From the NCBI GenBank assembly GCA_031286615.1, contig JAITUA010000007.1, positions 1 to 64,000 on the forward strand: a stretch of 64,000 bases of DNA, read 5' to 3'. A program made the translations under genes and the position numbers. The DNA comes from Chryseobacterium sp. (lineage in GTDB: Bacteria > Bacteroidota > Bacteroidia > Flavobacteriales > Weeksellaceae). Under the pieces are notes generated by a model. It did not search any database, was not told where the DNA came from, and worked only from the letters and a program-made list of their open reading frames with translations. Every line of letters begins with the position of its first letter. Position 1 is the first letter of the stretch. This document shows, one piece after another, positions 19,425-28,261 of this stretch.

Positions 19425-19532
19425 TTTATTGCATCCTGCATTTTTTATAGATTTAAAGAACCTCAAAATATATGATCTACAGTTTTATGCATTTTAAGCA
19501 GACTTAATTTTATAAATTGAAATAAGATTTTT

Positions 19533-19540
19533 TATCTTTG
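19533..19540 (+). promoter_or_regulatory. TATCTTTG -7 box directly before holB
   Basis: A perfect TAnnTTTG match ending 4 bases before the ATG at 19545. If used, the mRNA would start at or next to the start codon. No good -33 TTG lies at the usual distance. Confidence 0.4.
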
Positions 19541-19544
19541 AAAC

Positions 19545-20663
19545 ATGAATTGGGAGAACATCGCCGGACACACAAATTTAAAAAAACTTCTTAGAGAAAG
19601 CATTGCTGAAAACAGAGTGAGCCATGCCCAACTTTTTGTAGGAAAAGAGGGTTACGGAACACTTCCCATGGTTTTGGCCTATGCGAGAGAAATTCTAAAT
19701 CGTGAAAATGAGCATGCTGCAGCGAAGGTGGAACATCTCAATCACCTGGATCTGCATTTCAGCTTTCCTGTTTTTACAGACAACAGAAACTCTTTAAGTA
19801 AGAATAAATTTGATGAATTCAGAGAAATGATCATGGCTTCTCCCTATGCAAGTTATGATGACTGGACTGCTTTCTTAGAGTCGGAAAACAAGCAGCTGTT
19901 TATTTCCGCAGATGAAATTGATGACCAGAACCAGAAGTTTTCTTTGAAGAGTTTTGAAGGAGGAACCAAAATCCTTATTGTCTGGAGAGCAGATAAAATG
20001 AATATTGCGGCTTCAAACAAATTTTTGAAATTTTTAGAAGAACCGCCGGCAAAAACGATTATCCTTCTTACGGCAGAAAGCACCAATGATATCCTTCCTA
20101 CCATTCTTTCCAGAACACAGATTGTAGAAATCCCGAGAATACATGATGAAGATATTGAAAACCATCTCAAAAAGAACTTTTCTGTTTCAGATGAAAAAGT
20201 GAAAGAGATTGTTCATGAAGCCCAGGGTGACCTTAACGATGCGGTAAAACTTCTCAATTCCGGAGATAAAACCAATGAATTTGAAAAACTCTTTGTACAA
20301 TGGGTGAGAGATGCCTTTATGGTAAAAAAGAAACCTGAGTATTTGAGAAGTATCATTCTTTGGGCAAGAGAAATTGCAGGATGGAACAGAGAAAAACAGA
20401 AAAACTTCCTGAACTATTGTTCTGAAATCTTCAGACTGGCATTGCTTCAGAATTATCAGTCCGAAAATCTGGTATATAAAAAGATTAATGTGAATGGCTT
20501 CAACTGGACAGGTTTTTCAAAATTTATCAGTGGGGCTAATATTGAACATATTTTAGAAGAAATCAATACAGCTGATCTGCATCTGACCCGAAACGGAAAT
20601 CCTAAAATTGTATGGACCGATCTGGGTATAAAATTATCGAGATATATTCACAAAAGCACATAA
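19545..20663 (+). CDS. holB: DNA polymerase III subunit delta' (HolB)
   Basis: Clamp-loader subunit. The 372 residues start with the DnaX/delta'-type NWENIAGHTNLKKLLR and RVSHAQLFVGKEGYG. The P-loop position is degenerate (no GKT), as usual for the non-hydrolysing delta' subunit. ADKMNIAASNKFLKFLEEPP and ILSRTQIVEIP are the characteristic Walker-B-region, sensor and SRC-type motifs. It is followed by a strong terminator and is monocistronic. Confidence 0.92.
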   Translation: MNWENIAGHTNLKKLLRESIAENRVSHAQLFVGKEGYGTLPMVLAYAREILNRENEHAAAKVEHLNHLDLHFSFPVFTDNRNSLSKNKFDEFREMIMASPYASYDDWTAFLESENKQLFISADEIDDQNQKFSLKSFEGGTKILIVWRADKMNIAASNKFLKFLEEPPAKTIILLTAESTNDILPTILSRTQIVEIPRIHDEDIENHLKKNFSVSDEKVKEIVHEAQGDLNDAVKLLNSGDKTNEFEKLFVQWVRDAFMVKKKPEYLRSIILWAREIAGWNREKQKNFLNYCSEIFRLALLQNYQSENLVYKKINVNGFNWTGFSKFISGANIEHILEEINTADLHLTRNGNPKIVWTDLGIKLSRYIHKST

Positions 20664-20665
20664 AT

Positions 20666-20694
20666 AAAACTCCGGTATTGTTGCCGGAGTTTTT
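20666..20694 (+). terminator. Intrinsic terminator after holB
   Basis: AAAACTCCGG, an 8-base loop, CCGGAGTTTT, immediately after the stop codon. Confidence 0.93.
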
Positions 20695-20886
20695 GTTTCA
20701 TTTTTTCAAGGCCCAAAATCTTTAAGACAATAAAAAGGATTTATTTCAGGAATATTATCGGAATTTTAAATAAAACAGGTAATTGCTGAAGTTTTTTATT
20801 GTAAAGAATGGCTTTCTTATGGGTCTTGCATTGGATTATAGAAACTGTCTTTTCTTTACAATAAATTAAATCAATATTAAAAAATC

Positions 20887-20926
20887 AATCAATCGTTTGA
20901 TTTGTGTTAAAACTTGTGTACATTTG
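20887..20926 (+). promoter_or_regulatory. Efflux operon promoter with overlapping palindromic operator
   Basis: TTG at 20897-20899, 19 bases, then TACATTTG at 20919-20926: the best Bacteroidota promoter in the window. The palindrome AATCAATCGTTTGATT (20887-20902; 7 of 8 base pairs symmetric) covers the -33 box, the expected place for a TetR dimer to block polymerase. The first gene downstream is a TetR regulator 11 bases after the -7 box. Confidence 0.75.
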
Positions 20927-20937
20927 CGCCCTGAAAA

Positions 20938-21576
20938 ATGAACACTAACATGATTTCAAAAGAAGAAAATATATTATTCGCAGCCGAGAAGCTTTTTGCA
21001 GAAAAGGGATTCGAAGGAACTTCCACCCGCGAAATTGCAAAGGATGCTAATGTAAATATTTCTATGATCTCGTATTATTTTGGCTCTAAGGAAAAACTTT
21101 ATGAGAAATTAGTAGAATACAGAATGAATGAAGGTCAGTTCTTTTCAAAAGATCTTTTGGGACGAACCGATATCAACGAGTGGCAGAAAATTGAAAAAGT
21201 AATTGATCAGTTTTCTTACAAGATCCGTACTCAAAAATGCTTTTACAGGATCATGCAGAGAGAGCAGCTGCATACAAAAAATCCTCAGATTGTAGAATTT
21301 TTGAAGCAAACTAAAATGGGATTCCTTTCTATGTATTCACAAATATTGGAAAGCGGCCTTAAAAATGGAATTTTCACCAAAAATCCACCTATTTATCTCC
21401 TTCATTCTACCGTAAGCGGAACTTTATTTTATGCATTCAATGCAAAAGAAATGTATAAAGAGTTCCTGAATGAAACAGAAGATGAAGAAGCTTTTGATGA
21501 AAAATACTATACAGAACTTAATAAACATATTAAATACTTACTAAAAGACCTTTTAGGTTATGAAGAGAATAAATAA
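20938..21576 (+). CDS. TetR/AcrR-family transcriptional regulator
   Basis: Probable repressor of this efflux operon, including its own gene. The helix-turn-helix is at about 28-58: GTSTREIAKDANVNISMISY, then YFGSKEKLYEKLV. The rest (to 212) is an all-helical ligand-binding domain. The ATG at 20938 is 11 bases after the -7 box; Met5 is an alternative that gives a slightly longer leader. The end overlaps the tolC-like start by 17 bases, showing translational coupling. The effector is unknown. Confidence 0.9.
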   Translation: MNTNMISKEENILFAAEKLFAEKGFEGTSTREIAKDANVNISMISYYFGSKEKLYEKLVEYRMNEGQFFSKDLLGRTDINEWQKIEKVIDQFSYKIRTQKCFYRIMQREQLHTKNPQIVEFLKQTKMGFLSMYSQILESGLKNGIFTKNPPIYLLHSTVSGTLFYAFNAKEMYKEFLNETEDEEAFDEKYYTELNKHIKYLLKDLLGYEENK

Positions 21577-22873
21577 CTCAGTGATTGCATTATCACTATT
21601 CGTAGGAATAGCAAATGCAAATGCTCAGGAGAAAAAAACACTTTCTCTTGACGAAGCTGTACAGTTGGGAATCCAGAACAGCAAGAATCTCAAGATCGAT
21701 GCAGCCAAGATCGAAGAGGCTACAGCTGATCTTTTGGAAGCTAAAAACAGACAGTTACCGGAATTGAAAGTATCTGGCAGCTATATGTATCTTCCGATAA
21801 AACCGAATGTAGACATCAAACTTCCGGGTGTTTCAGGAGCAGGAGGTCCCGAAGTACATCAGGTGGCTTACGGATCAGCTAATCTTAGCGTTCCAATCTA
21901 TAGCGGAGGAAGAATCAAATATGGTATTCAGTCAGCTAAATATCTGGTAGAAGCTTCAAAATTAAGTACTGAGAACGACAAAATTGCTATTGCTTATAAT
22001 GTTGCCCAGGCTTATAACAATTTATTTAAAGCCAACCAGTCTATCAAAGTTTTTGAAGAAAACCTTGCTGCTTCTCAAAAAAGAGATGAAACATTTCTTA
22101 AAATGGAAAACAATGGTTTGATCGCAAGAAACGACAGATTAAAAGCAAATCTTCAGACTTCAAATATCGAACTTCAGCTATTGGAAGCTAAGAACAACTA
22201 CAATATTGCCAACATCAATATGGATTTGTTACTGGGAATTCCAGAGACTACAGAGTTAGAAGTGGATGAAAACTATATTGAAGAAGGTTCAGATGTGAAA
22301 CCGGTTGACTTTTATGTTACTGAAGCCAGAGAAAATCGTAAGGATTTACAGGCTTTAGCACAACAGAGAAAAGCAGCAGAATTGGGATCAAGAGCTGCAA
22401 AAGCTGAAAATCTTCCTTCTATCGCATTTACCGGAGGTTATGTAGCCGCAGATATTCCCAAGTTTCTTACCGTGTACAATGCCATCAACGTAGGGATTGG
22501 GGTTTCTTATAACCTGTCCAACTTATGGAAAGAAAATTCTTCATTAAGACAGTCACAAGCAAGAGAAAAGCAATTAGCCGCTACGGATGAATTACTGAAT
22601 GACAACATTAAGCTTGATGTAAACAGAGAATATCAGAATACAGACTATTCAAAAAAGAGAATTGCTGTTTTTGAAAAATCTGCTGAACAGGCTAATGAAA
22701 ACTACAGAATTACAAAAAATAAATACGACAACGGTCTGGCAACGATGACAGAATTATTGGATGCAGACGCAGCGCAGATTGCAGCTAACGTTGGAGTAAT
22801 CAATGCTAAAGCAGATGCAGCCTTGGCATACAGAAAACTATTACAGACAACAGGAACTTTAACAATTAAATAA
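21560..22873 (+). CDS. TolC-family outer-membrane efflux protein
   Basis: Outer-membrane exit duct of a tripartite efflux pump. The 437 residues have a signal peptide ending NANAQ (about residue 23), then two repeats of the TolC helical-barrel pattern (SLDEAVQLGIQNSKNLKI early; ENYRITKNKYDNGLATMTELLDA late). It starts inside the tetR gene and is followed 16 bases later by the periplasmic adaptor. Confidence 0.92.
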   Translation: MKRINNSVIALSLFVGIANANAQEKKTLSLDEAVQLGIQNSKNLKIDAAKIEEATADLLEAKNRQLPELKVSGSYMYLPIKPNVDIKLPGVSGAGGPEVHQVAYGSANLSVPIYSGGRIKYGIQSAKYLVEASKLSTENDKIAIAYNVAQAYNNLFKANQSIKVFEENLAASQKRDETFLKMENNGLIARNDRLKANLQTSNIELQLLEAKNNYNIANINMDLLLGIPETTELEVDENYIEEGSDVKPVDFYVTEARENRKDLQALAQQRKAAELGSRAAKAENLPSIAFTGGYVAADIPKFLTVYNAINVGIGVSYNLSNLWKENSSLRQSQAREKQLAATDELLNDNIKLDVNREYQNTDYSKKRIAVFEKSAEQANENYRITKNKYDNGLATMTELLDADAAQIAANVGVINAKADAALAYRKLLQTTGTLTIK

Positions 22874-22889
22874 TCAGATCGAAACCAAA

Positions 22890-23993
22890 ATGGAAAATAA
22901 TAATACACAGGCAGCTGAACCTAAAAAGAAAAAAAGTTTAGTTTTTCCTATCATTTTAGCGGCAGTAGTAATCGGAGGAGGAATCTATGGTTACAGAGCC
23001 TTTACTTACGGACAGTATCACGAAGAAACTGATGATGCTCAGATCTCTTCCAATATGTCACCGGTAATTTCTAAAATTTCAGGTTATGTAGCTCAGGTAA
23101 AAGTAAAAGACAACCAGTTTGTAAAGAAAGGAGATACATTGGTGATTTTGGATAACAGAGATCAGAAAATGGCTCTTGAACAGGCTCAGGCAGCATTATC
23201 TACTGCTAAAAGCAATATTTCAAATGCAGAAGCTACCACAACAGCTACTTCAAAAAATATCGGATCTTCAGAAGCGGCAGTAGTAACAGCTAATGCTCAG
23301 ATTGAAGCAGCAAAAGTAAATGTTTGGAAAACTTCTCAGGATTTGAAGAGATATGCTAATCTTGTAAAAGATCACTCTATTACGGAACAGCAATATGAGC
23401 AGGCTTTAGCCGCAAAACAATCTGCAGACAGACAACTACAGGTTTTGGTTGATCAGAGAAATCAGATTGCTCAGCAAACCCATATTGCTTCTTCTCAGAC
23501 CGCAGCAAGCTCACAACAAATCAGTGTTGCAGGATCTGTTGCAAAACAAAGAGAAGTTGATGTAGAAAATGCAAAACTGAATTTATCATACACGGTAATC
23601 CTTGCACCTGAAGACGGATACGTTGGAAAAGTACCTACTCAGGCAGGTCAGTATCTGCAGGCAGGAGCGCAGTTGTTTGCTTTGGTTAAAAACGACCAGA
23701 AATGGGTTGTGGCCAACTTTAAGGAAACACAAGTAGACAAAATGGTAGAAGGGCAGAAAGTAAAAATCGAGATTGATGCTTTCCCTGATCAGGAATTTGA
23801 AGGAGTGGTAAGCTCGTTCTCTCCGGCTACAGGAGCTACATTCTCTATTCTTCCTCCGGATAATGCGAGTGGTAACTTCGTAAAAGTAGTTCAGAGACTT
23901 CCTGTAAAAATTGATTTTGTAAATCTTGATAAGAATATTGCCAAAAGATTAAGAACAGGAATGAACGTGAAGGCAGAAGTTGCTTTGAAATAG
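22890..23993 (+). CDS. HlyD/EmrA-family periplasmic adaptor
   Basis: Membrane-fusion protein linking the MFS pump to TolC. The 367 residues include a single N-terminal TM helix (about 16-36), a biotinyl-lipoyl-like domain (ISGYVAQVKVKDNQFVKKGD), and a long coiled-coil hairpin rich in Ala/Gln (about 90-220). A second lipoyl half (APEDGYVGKVPTQAGQYLQ) and a beta-barrel with EGQKVKIEIDAFPD follow. The EmrA-type assignment follows from the DHA2 pump downstream. Confidence 0.92.
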   Translation: MENNNTQAAEPKKKKSLVFPIILAAVVIGGGIYGYRAFTYGQYHEETDDAQISSNMSPVISKISGYVAQVKVKDNQFVKKGDTLVILDNRDQKMALEQAQAALSTAKSNISNAEATTTATSKNIGSSEAAVVTANAQIEAAKVNVWKTSQDLKRYANLVKDHSITEQQYEQALAAKQSADRQLQVLVDQRNQIAQQTHIASSQTAASSQQISVAGSVAKQREVDVENAKLNLSYTVILAPEDGYVGKVPTQAGQYLQAGAQLFALVKNDQKWVVANFKETQVDKMVEGQKVKIEIDAFPDQEFEGVVSSFSPATGATFSILPPDNASGNFVKVVQRLPVKIDFVNLDKNIAKRLRTGMNVKAEVALK

Positions 23994-24008
23994 TATTTAT
24001 GTACTGGC

Positions 24009-24060
24009 GTAAAATGTATTCATGATGAATTGAAAATCATTAATACATCCTACATTTTAC
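24009..24060 (+). promoter_or_regulatory. Two mutually exclusive hairpins between emrA- and emrB-like genes
   Basis: Outer arms GTAAAATGTA (24009-24018) and TACATTTTAC (24051-24060) are perfect complements. Inner arms ATGTATTCATGAT (24014-24026) and ATCATTAATACAT (24036-24048) match at 12 of 13. They share ATGTA, so full pairing of one excludes part of the other. This is the only sizeable gap (94 bp) in the operon. A role in mRNA processing or in adjusting pump expression is inference. Confidence 0.5.
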
Positions 24061-24087
24061 ATTAATACAAATATTCGAATAAAAATT

Positions 24088-25665
24088 ATGCAAGATTCAT
24101 TAGTAGAATATGGAGCGCGTAGAGTAATCATTACGATTACGGCTATCCTTTGTGCCCTTCTTGAAATTGTAGATTCCACGATTGTCAATGTTGCCTTGAA
24201 TGAAATGAAGGGGAATCTTGGATCTACACTTTCAGAAGTGGGATGGGTAATTACGGCTTATGCCATTGGTAACGTAATCATCGTACCAATGACGAGCTGG
24301 CTTTCCCAGCAGTTTGGGCGTAGAAATTACTTTGCGGCATCCATCATTATATTTACCATATTTTCATTTTTATGTGGAAATGCGACCAATATCTGGGAAC
24401 TTGTGTTCTTCAGATTGATGCAGGGAATCGGTGGGGGAGCCTTATTGGTAACTTCACAAACGATCATTACGGAATCTTATCCGATTGAAAAAAGAAGTAT
24501 GGCTCAGGCTATTTATGGTCTGGGAGTAATCATCGGTCCAACCTTAGGTCCGCCTCTTGGAGGGTACATCGTTGATAACTTCAGCTGGCCGTATATTTTC
24601 TATATTAATATTCCGATTGGAATTGCGGCAACATTAATGACGCTGCAGTTTGTAAGAAGCCCGAAATATGCAGAAAAACGTAAAGTCTCGGATGTGGACT
24701 GGATTGGGATTGGATTATTGGCAGTAACAGTAGGTTCATTGCAGTTCATTCTTGAGAGAGGTCATGAAGAAGACTGGTTTGCCAGCGGAATGATTGTAGC
24801 GTTTACGGTGGCTGCTGTTTTAGGATTTATATTATTCCTTTGGAGGGAACTTACCTTTAAATATCCAATTGTTGAGCTCAGGGTTCTTAAAAATAGCAAT
24901 TTAAGGATCGGAACAATGATGTCATTCGTGCTTGGATTTGGGCTTTATGGGTCTACATTCATCGTTCCTCTTTATACTCAGAGTATTTTAGGATGGACGG
25001 CCCTTCAGTCAGGAGCATTGATGATTCCTGCTGCATTGACAACGGCCTTCATGATGCCTATTATTGGTAGATTGTTGGCAAAAGGAGCAAAACAGCAAAT
25101 CCTGGTTTCTTTAGGATTGTTCATCTTCTTTGTCTATAGTTTCTGGGGATATAAAATTCTGACACCAGATACCAGCAAAGATGCATTTTTCTGGATGCTG
25201 ATTGTAAGAGGAGCAGGTTTGGGACTACTGTTTATTCCAATTACCTCTTTGTCTTTAAGTACACTGAAAGGGCAGGAGATTGGTCAGGGAGCAGCCTTTA
25301 CCGGAATGATGAGACAGCTTGGTGGATCTTTCGGGATTGCAGCAATTACAACTTTTATTGCTAATGCCGGACAGAAATACAGGAATAATCTGATTTCTCA
25401 CCTTGACGAAAACAGTTTTGAAGTCCAGCAAAGACTGGCTGCACTTAAAGCAAATTTTATTGCCAAAGGAATGACACCTGATGCAGCAATGAATGCAGCG
25501 TATAAAATGCTTGATTTATCTGTAACCAAACAGGCAACAGTACTTTCTTATATGGATGTATTTCTTTATCTCGGAGTAATATTCCTTATATGTATTCCGT
25601 TTATCTTACTCGTAAAAGAAAGAAAAAGCAAAGAAAAAATAGATTTGAGTGAAGCCATGCACTAA
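24088..25665 (+). CDS. DHA2-family (EmrB-like) MFS drug exporter
   Basis: Inner-membrane proton/drug antiporter with 14 predicted helices over 525 residues. Conserved DHA2 features: ALLEIVDSTIVNVAL in TM1 (motif D1), SQQFGRRNYF in loop 2-3 (motif A) and GLGVIIGPTLGPPLGG in TM5 (motif C). With the TolC and EmrA-like partners it forms a complete tripartite system. The substrate is unknown. The operon ends at the 25674-25706 terminator. Confidence 0.93.
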   Translation: MQDSLVEYGARRVIITITAILCALLEIVDSTIVNVALNEMKGNLGSTLSEVGWVITAYAIGNVIIVPMTSWLSQQFGRRNYFAASIIIFTIFSFLCGNATNIWELVFFRLMQGIGGGALLVTSQTIITESYPIEKRSMAQAIYGLGVIIGPTLGPPLGGYIVDNFSWPYIFYINIPIGIAATLMTLQFVRSPKYAEKRKVSDVDWIGIGLLAVTVGSLQFILERGHEEDWFASGMIVAFTVAAVLGFILFLWRELTFKYPIVELRVLKNSNLRIGTMMSFVLGFGLYGSTFIVPLYTQSILGWTALQSGALMIPAALTTAFMMPIIGRLLAKGAKQQILVSLGLFIFFVYSFWGYKILTPDTSKDAFFWMLIVRGAGLGLLFIPITSLSLSTLKGQEIGQGAAFTGMMRQLGGSFGIAAITTFIANAGQKYRNNLISHLDENSFEVQQRLAALKANFIAKGMTPDAAMNAAYKMLDLSVTKQATVLSYMDVFLYLGVIFLICIPFILLVKERKSKEKIDLSEAMH

Positions 25666-25673
25666 ATTTTAAT

Positions 25674-25706
25674 TAAAAAACCTTCGATATTTTCGAAGGT
25701 TTTTTT
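25674..25706 (+). terminator. Terminator of the efflux operon
   Basis: AACCTTCGA, TATT loop, TCGAAGGTT, then eight T; nine bases after the emrB-like stop. Confidence 0.92.
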
Positions 25707-26068
25707 TGTTCATTTCTTACGTAAAATGATATCAGACAATAACTTTCAGTTTTAATTATGTTAAATAAAAAATAATATCACTTATTGGAGAGTTTAATTA
25801 TTTTTTCTAGCTTTACACCAACAAATGAAAAAATATGAATAGATTCCCTGATCCGCCAAACCTTTCCCAAAAAGGTGTTTTCCCAATAGATTCCCGGATT
25901 TTTATCTGAATATCAGTTTTTAATATCAACTGATCGAGTGCTGTCTTTTTACTTTGTTTTTATATTCAATAAAGACAATGTTCTTATTTCCGAAAGCGTA
26001 TGAAATATGGTCTTTCGTTTCACTAATCAACTAAACCATGATCTCAATATACTTACAAAATATTAAAT
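25707..26068. other. Intergenic region before the 198-residue unknown gene
   Basis: AT-rich. A 24-codon frame (25835-25909) encodes MNRFPDPPNLSQKG and ends soon after; it has no recognisable ribosome site and may be chance. No clear promoter box or repeat is seen. Confidence 0.4.
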
Positions 26069-26665
26069 ATGAATCAAATACAACTGCCGGAAACCTATCT
26101 GGCATTATCAGATTTCAGAAAGCATGACATCTTTCTTCCTGAAATGAATCAGGCTCAGATTATCTCAGATTTTTTTCCCGGAACCTTTACAGAACTTACC
26201 CAGCGCCTGTCTGATATTACAGGAGCTTTTTACGGAGGAATGCTTAAGCAGATTGGCAGACTTTACGGAGCGGAAGCTATTGAACAGCTTTCCAGTACTT
26301 TCATGTATGACCTCGGATCCAGAATGACACTGAAAAATCTTGAAACAAAACCTAACCTGCAGCCTGGTATTCCGGCTGTAGCCAAAATACTGATAGGAGC
26401 AATTTTTACATCCAGTCCCGAATATAATTTTGAATTTAAAGAATTAAATGACTACAAATGTGAACTGTTGATCAAAGGAGTAGACCGTTACCATAAAATC
26501 ACTCAGAGCCTGCAGATCGCGGGTCTGCTGAAATGGCCAGTCATAAAACCTTTCTTACAAGGAGTTTGCGATACCATGGGACTGGATGTTTTATTGGATA
26601 TAAAAGTGCTGAAACTTGATCCGGACAGCAAATGCAGCTATCACATCATTGTCTCAGAAAAATAG
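26069..26665 (+). CDS. Conserved-looking protein of unknown function
   Basis: A 198-residue, probably cytoplasmic protein without signal peptide or clear TM segment. It has a two-part look: an N-terminal helical part (FFPGTFTELTQRLSDITGAFYGG) and a C-terminal mixed part with ELLIKGVDRYHKI and a final strand CSYHIIVS. The shape suggests a small ligand-binding or hydrolase-like fold, but I do not recognise the family. It stands alone; the downstream gap carries a REP-like repeat. Confidence 0.5.
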   Translation: MNQIQLPETYLALSDFRKHDIFLPEMNQAQIISDFFPGTFTELTQRLSDITGAFYGGMLKQIGRLYGAEAIEQLSSTFMYDLGSRMTLKNLETKPNLQPGIPAVAKILIGAIFTSSPEYNFEFKELNDYKCELLIKGVDRYHKITQSLQIAGLLKWPVIKPFLQGVCDTMGLDVLLDIKVLKLDPDSKCSYHIIVSEK

Positions 26666-26697
26666 AGCTGAATATTGAAAATAATAATTTCAAATAT

Positions 26698-26760
26698 CAA
26701 TAGGAGCGGACTTTAGTCCGCTTTCTCTATTATAAATCAAGGATCGGCTTTAGCCAAAAC
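26698..26760 (+). repeat. Two-hairpin REP-like element, copy 1
   Basis: Hairpin 1 is AGCGGACTTTAGTCCGCT (26705-26722). Hairpin 2 is GGCTTTAGCC (26746-26755), followed by AAAAC. Compared with copy 4, the stem has G-C replaced by A-T on both sides. Other copies: 30041, 42503 and 51867. Confidence 0.85.
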
Positions 26761-26800
26761 ATAAAATCCGCACCCCAAATCCCGCACCTTAAATTTTACT

Positions 26801-27814
26801 CTACCTGATTTTCTCTATCCACTCAATTCCACTCACATCAATCAGTTTCAGTGCATGAATTTCACTTTTCTGAAGAATATCATTAATATTCAGCGTTACA
26901 TCAGCCTTTGCTCCCAGAGGAATAATCAAGCTGTGCTTTCCTGGTTTTACTTTGGTAACATAATGATTCCGGATATTTTCTTTAGACAATCCGGAAAGTT
27001 CTTTATGATCAAATTCCTTTAAAATCCTTCCATTTTTATCCAGAATATGAATGCCTATCAGGAAAGAACCATAGACATCGGCCCCTTCCGTTCTGTACAC
27101 TTCAAATTTTAAATCCGAATTATTATGGGAGATATTAGAAATTTCCAGTTTCGGTTTTACCGATTTATTATGCAGAGTTCCCCATACCCCTCCATGGAAA
27201 TACTGATTGGTAAAAAGAGTCAAACCAAATATGATAAACGACCCTGCCAATACAAGAACTTTCGGTTTTGAGACTGGAAAATTTCCTGAGCCCAACCACT
27301 GAAACCATCTTTTTTGAGTGAAGCTTTTGTTATTCTTAATGAAATAATAATCCAGTGAGTAAGGACCGCTTCCCGTAAGAAACAAAACAAATCCGCCAGC
27401 GACCCCTAAAACTCCTATCTGCCATTCATCAAGGCAGGTTGTTCCCAGCCAGCCGGAGCCCAGCAGAATCCCAAGGGCAAGACTGAAGATGCCGATACTC
27501 ATTAAACGGGTAAATAATCCGAGAATAATGAATAATCCGACTATGGCTTCAATAAGAGTGAAAATCATCATGGATTGCTGTAAGGCGTCAGGGTGGGTAA
27601 CCAGATATTCAATAATAGGTTTTATGCCGAGTGCATTCGGTAAAAAGTGATTGAATTTTTCACCAATATATCCCTGTTCGTCGGGAATAAGTTTATTTTC
27701 GAGGATAAGTCTGCGCCAGAAGGCTGAAAAATAAGTCCATCCGATCACCATGCGGAGGGATAAAGTATATAATCCGGCCAGGTCCGAAGACTGGCTGTTT
27801 AAGGTATGTTTCAT
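26801..27814 (-). CDS. DoxD/DoxX-like membrane protein with DoxA-like domain
   Basis: A 337-residue fusion: N-terminal DoxX/DoxD-type four-helix membrane domain (about 12-150, with SLRMVIGWTYFSAFWRR and a GSGWLGTTCLDEW loop), a linker, one further TM helix (about 185-203), and an exported C-terminal domain like DoxA. DoxDA is the thiosulfate:quinone oxidoreductase subunit pair of Acidianus; in heterotrophs the role is unproven. An alternative is a general DoxX redox/stress membrane protein. The small secreted gene 27867-28223 lies 52 bases upstream and may be co-transcribed. Confidence 0.7.
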   Translation of the reverse strand: MKHTLNSQSSDLAGLYTLSLRMVIGWTYFSAFWRRLILENKLIPDEQGYIGEKFNHFLPNALGIKPIIEYLVTHPDALQQSMMIFTLIEAIVGLFIILGLFTRLMSIGIFSLALGILLGSGWLGTTCLDEWQIGVLGVAGGFVLFLTGSGPYSLDYYFIKNNKSFTQKRWFQWLGSGNFPVSKPKVLVLAGSFIIFGLTLFTNQYFHGGVWGTLHNKSVKPKLEISNISHNNSDLKFEVYRTEGADVYGSFLIGIHILDKNGRILKEFDHKELSGLSKENIRNHYVTKVKPGKHSLIIPLGAKADVTLNINDILQKSEIHALKLIDVSGIEWIEKIR

Positions 27815-27866
27815 TGAAATTAATATTGTATTGTAAAAAACTGATTTTTAATTGGGTTCAAAAAGT

Positions 27867-28223
27867 TTAAACCAGATTAAGTTTCAGTCTTTTAAACAGA
27901 ATATATTTCGGTGGGCTGTTTCCCGTAGAATGTACTGAATATTCATTGAAAACAATCTTCTCTTCAACAGAGTAGCATGCAGTGGAATAAAAGTTGAAAA
28001 AAGAATCTTTGTATTGCCCCTGAATTTTAGCTTTTGATACTGAAACTCCTGTAGAAGCGGATTCCGTATCACATTTGGAAGAAAGGGAAGAGGTTATCTT
28101 TACCTTATTCAGTCCGCTGATGTACTGAATGTCAAAAATATCAAGAACATTTCTTTTTACAGAACACGGCGATAATGAAAACACCAAAACAAGCATCGTA
28201 ATGATAGCTTTATAGGTTTTCAT
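27867..28223 (-). CDS. Small exported protein of unknown function
   Basis: The start at 28223 gives 118 residues beginning with a hydrophobic signal (MKTYKAIITMLVLVF), then SLSPC, possibly a weak lipobox. The longer frame to 28244 adds seven unlikely residues. The mature part is Ser/Lys-rich with four cysteines counting the possible lipobox one, and no recognised motif. It lies between the alpha/beta hydrolase (38 bases upstream) and the DoxD-like gene on the same strand, so the three may form an operon. Confidence 0.5.
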   Translation of the reverse strand: MKTYKAIITMLVLVFSLSPCSVKRNVLDIFDIQYISGLNKVKITSSLSSKCDTESASTGVSVSKAKIQGQYKDSFFNFYSTACYSVEEKIVFNEYSVHSTGNSPPKYILFKRLKLNLV

Positions 28224-28261
28224 ATGGAGTCCTGAATTGGGCATGGTTACAAAACTACACT

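Larger units (their letters stand above)
19128..19544. other. 417-bp intergenic region upstream of holB
   Basis: AT-rich. It contains one terminal-inverted-repeat element (19314-19424) and a TATCTTTG box next to holB. No frame longer than a few tens of codons is credible. Confidence 0.6.

Noticed and set aside
25835-25909. 24-codon frame upstream of the 198-residue unknown gene
   Set aside because: No ribosome site, repeat or regulatory context; length is within chance expectation for this region.
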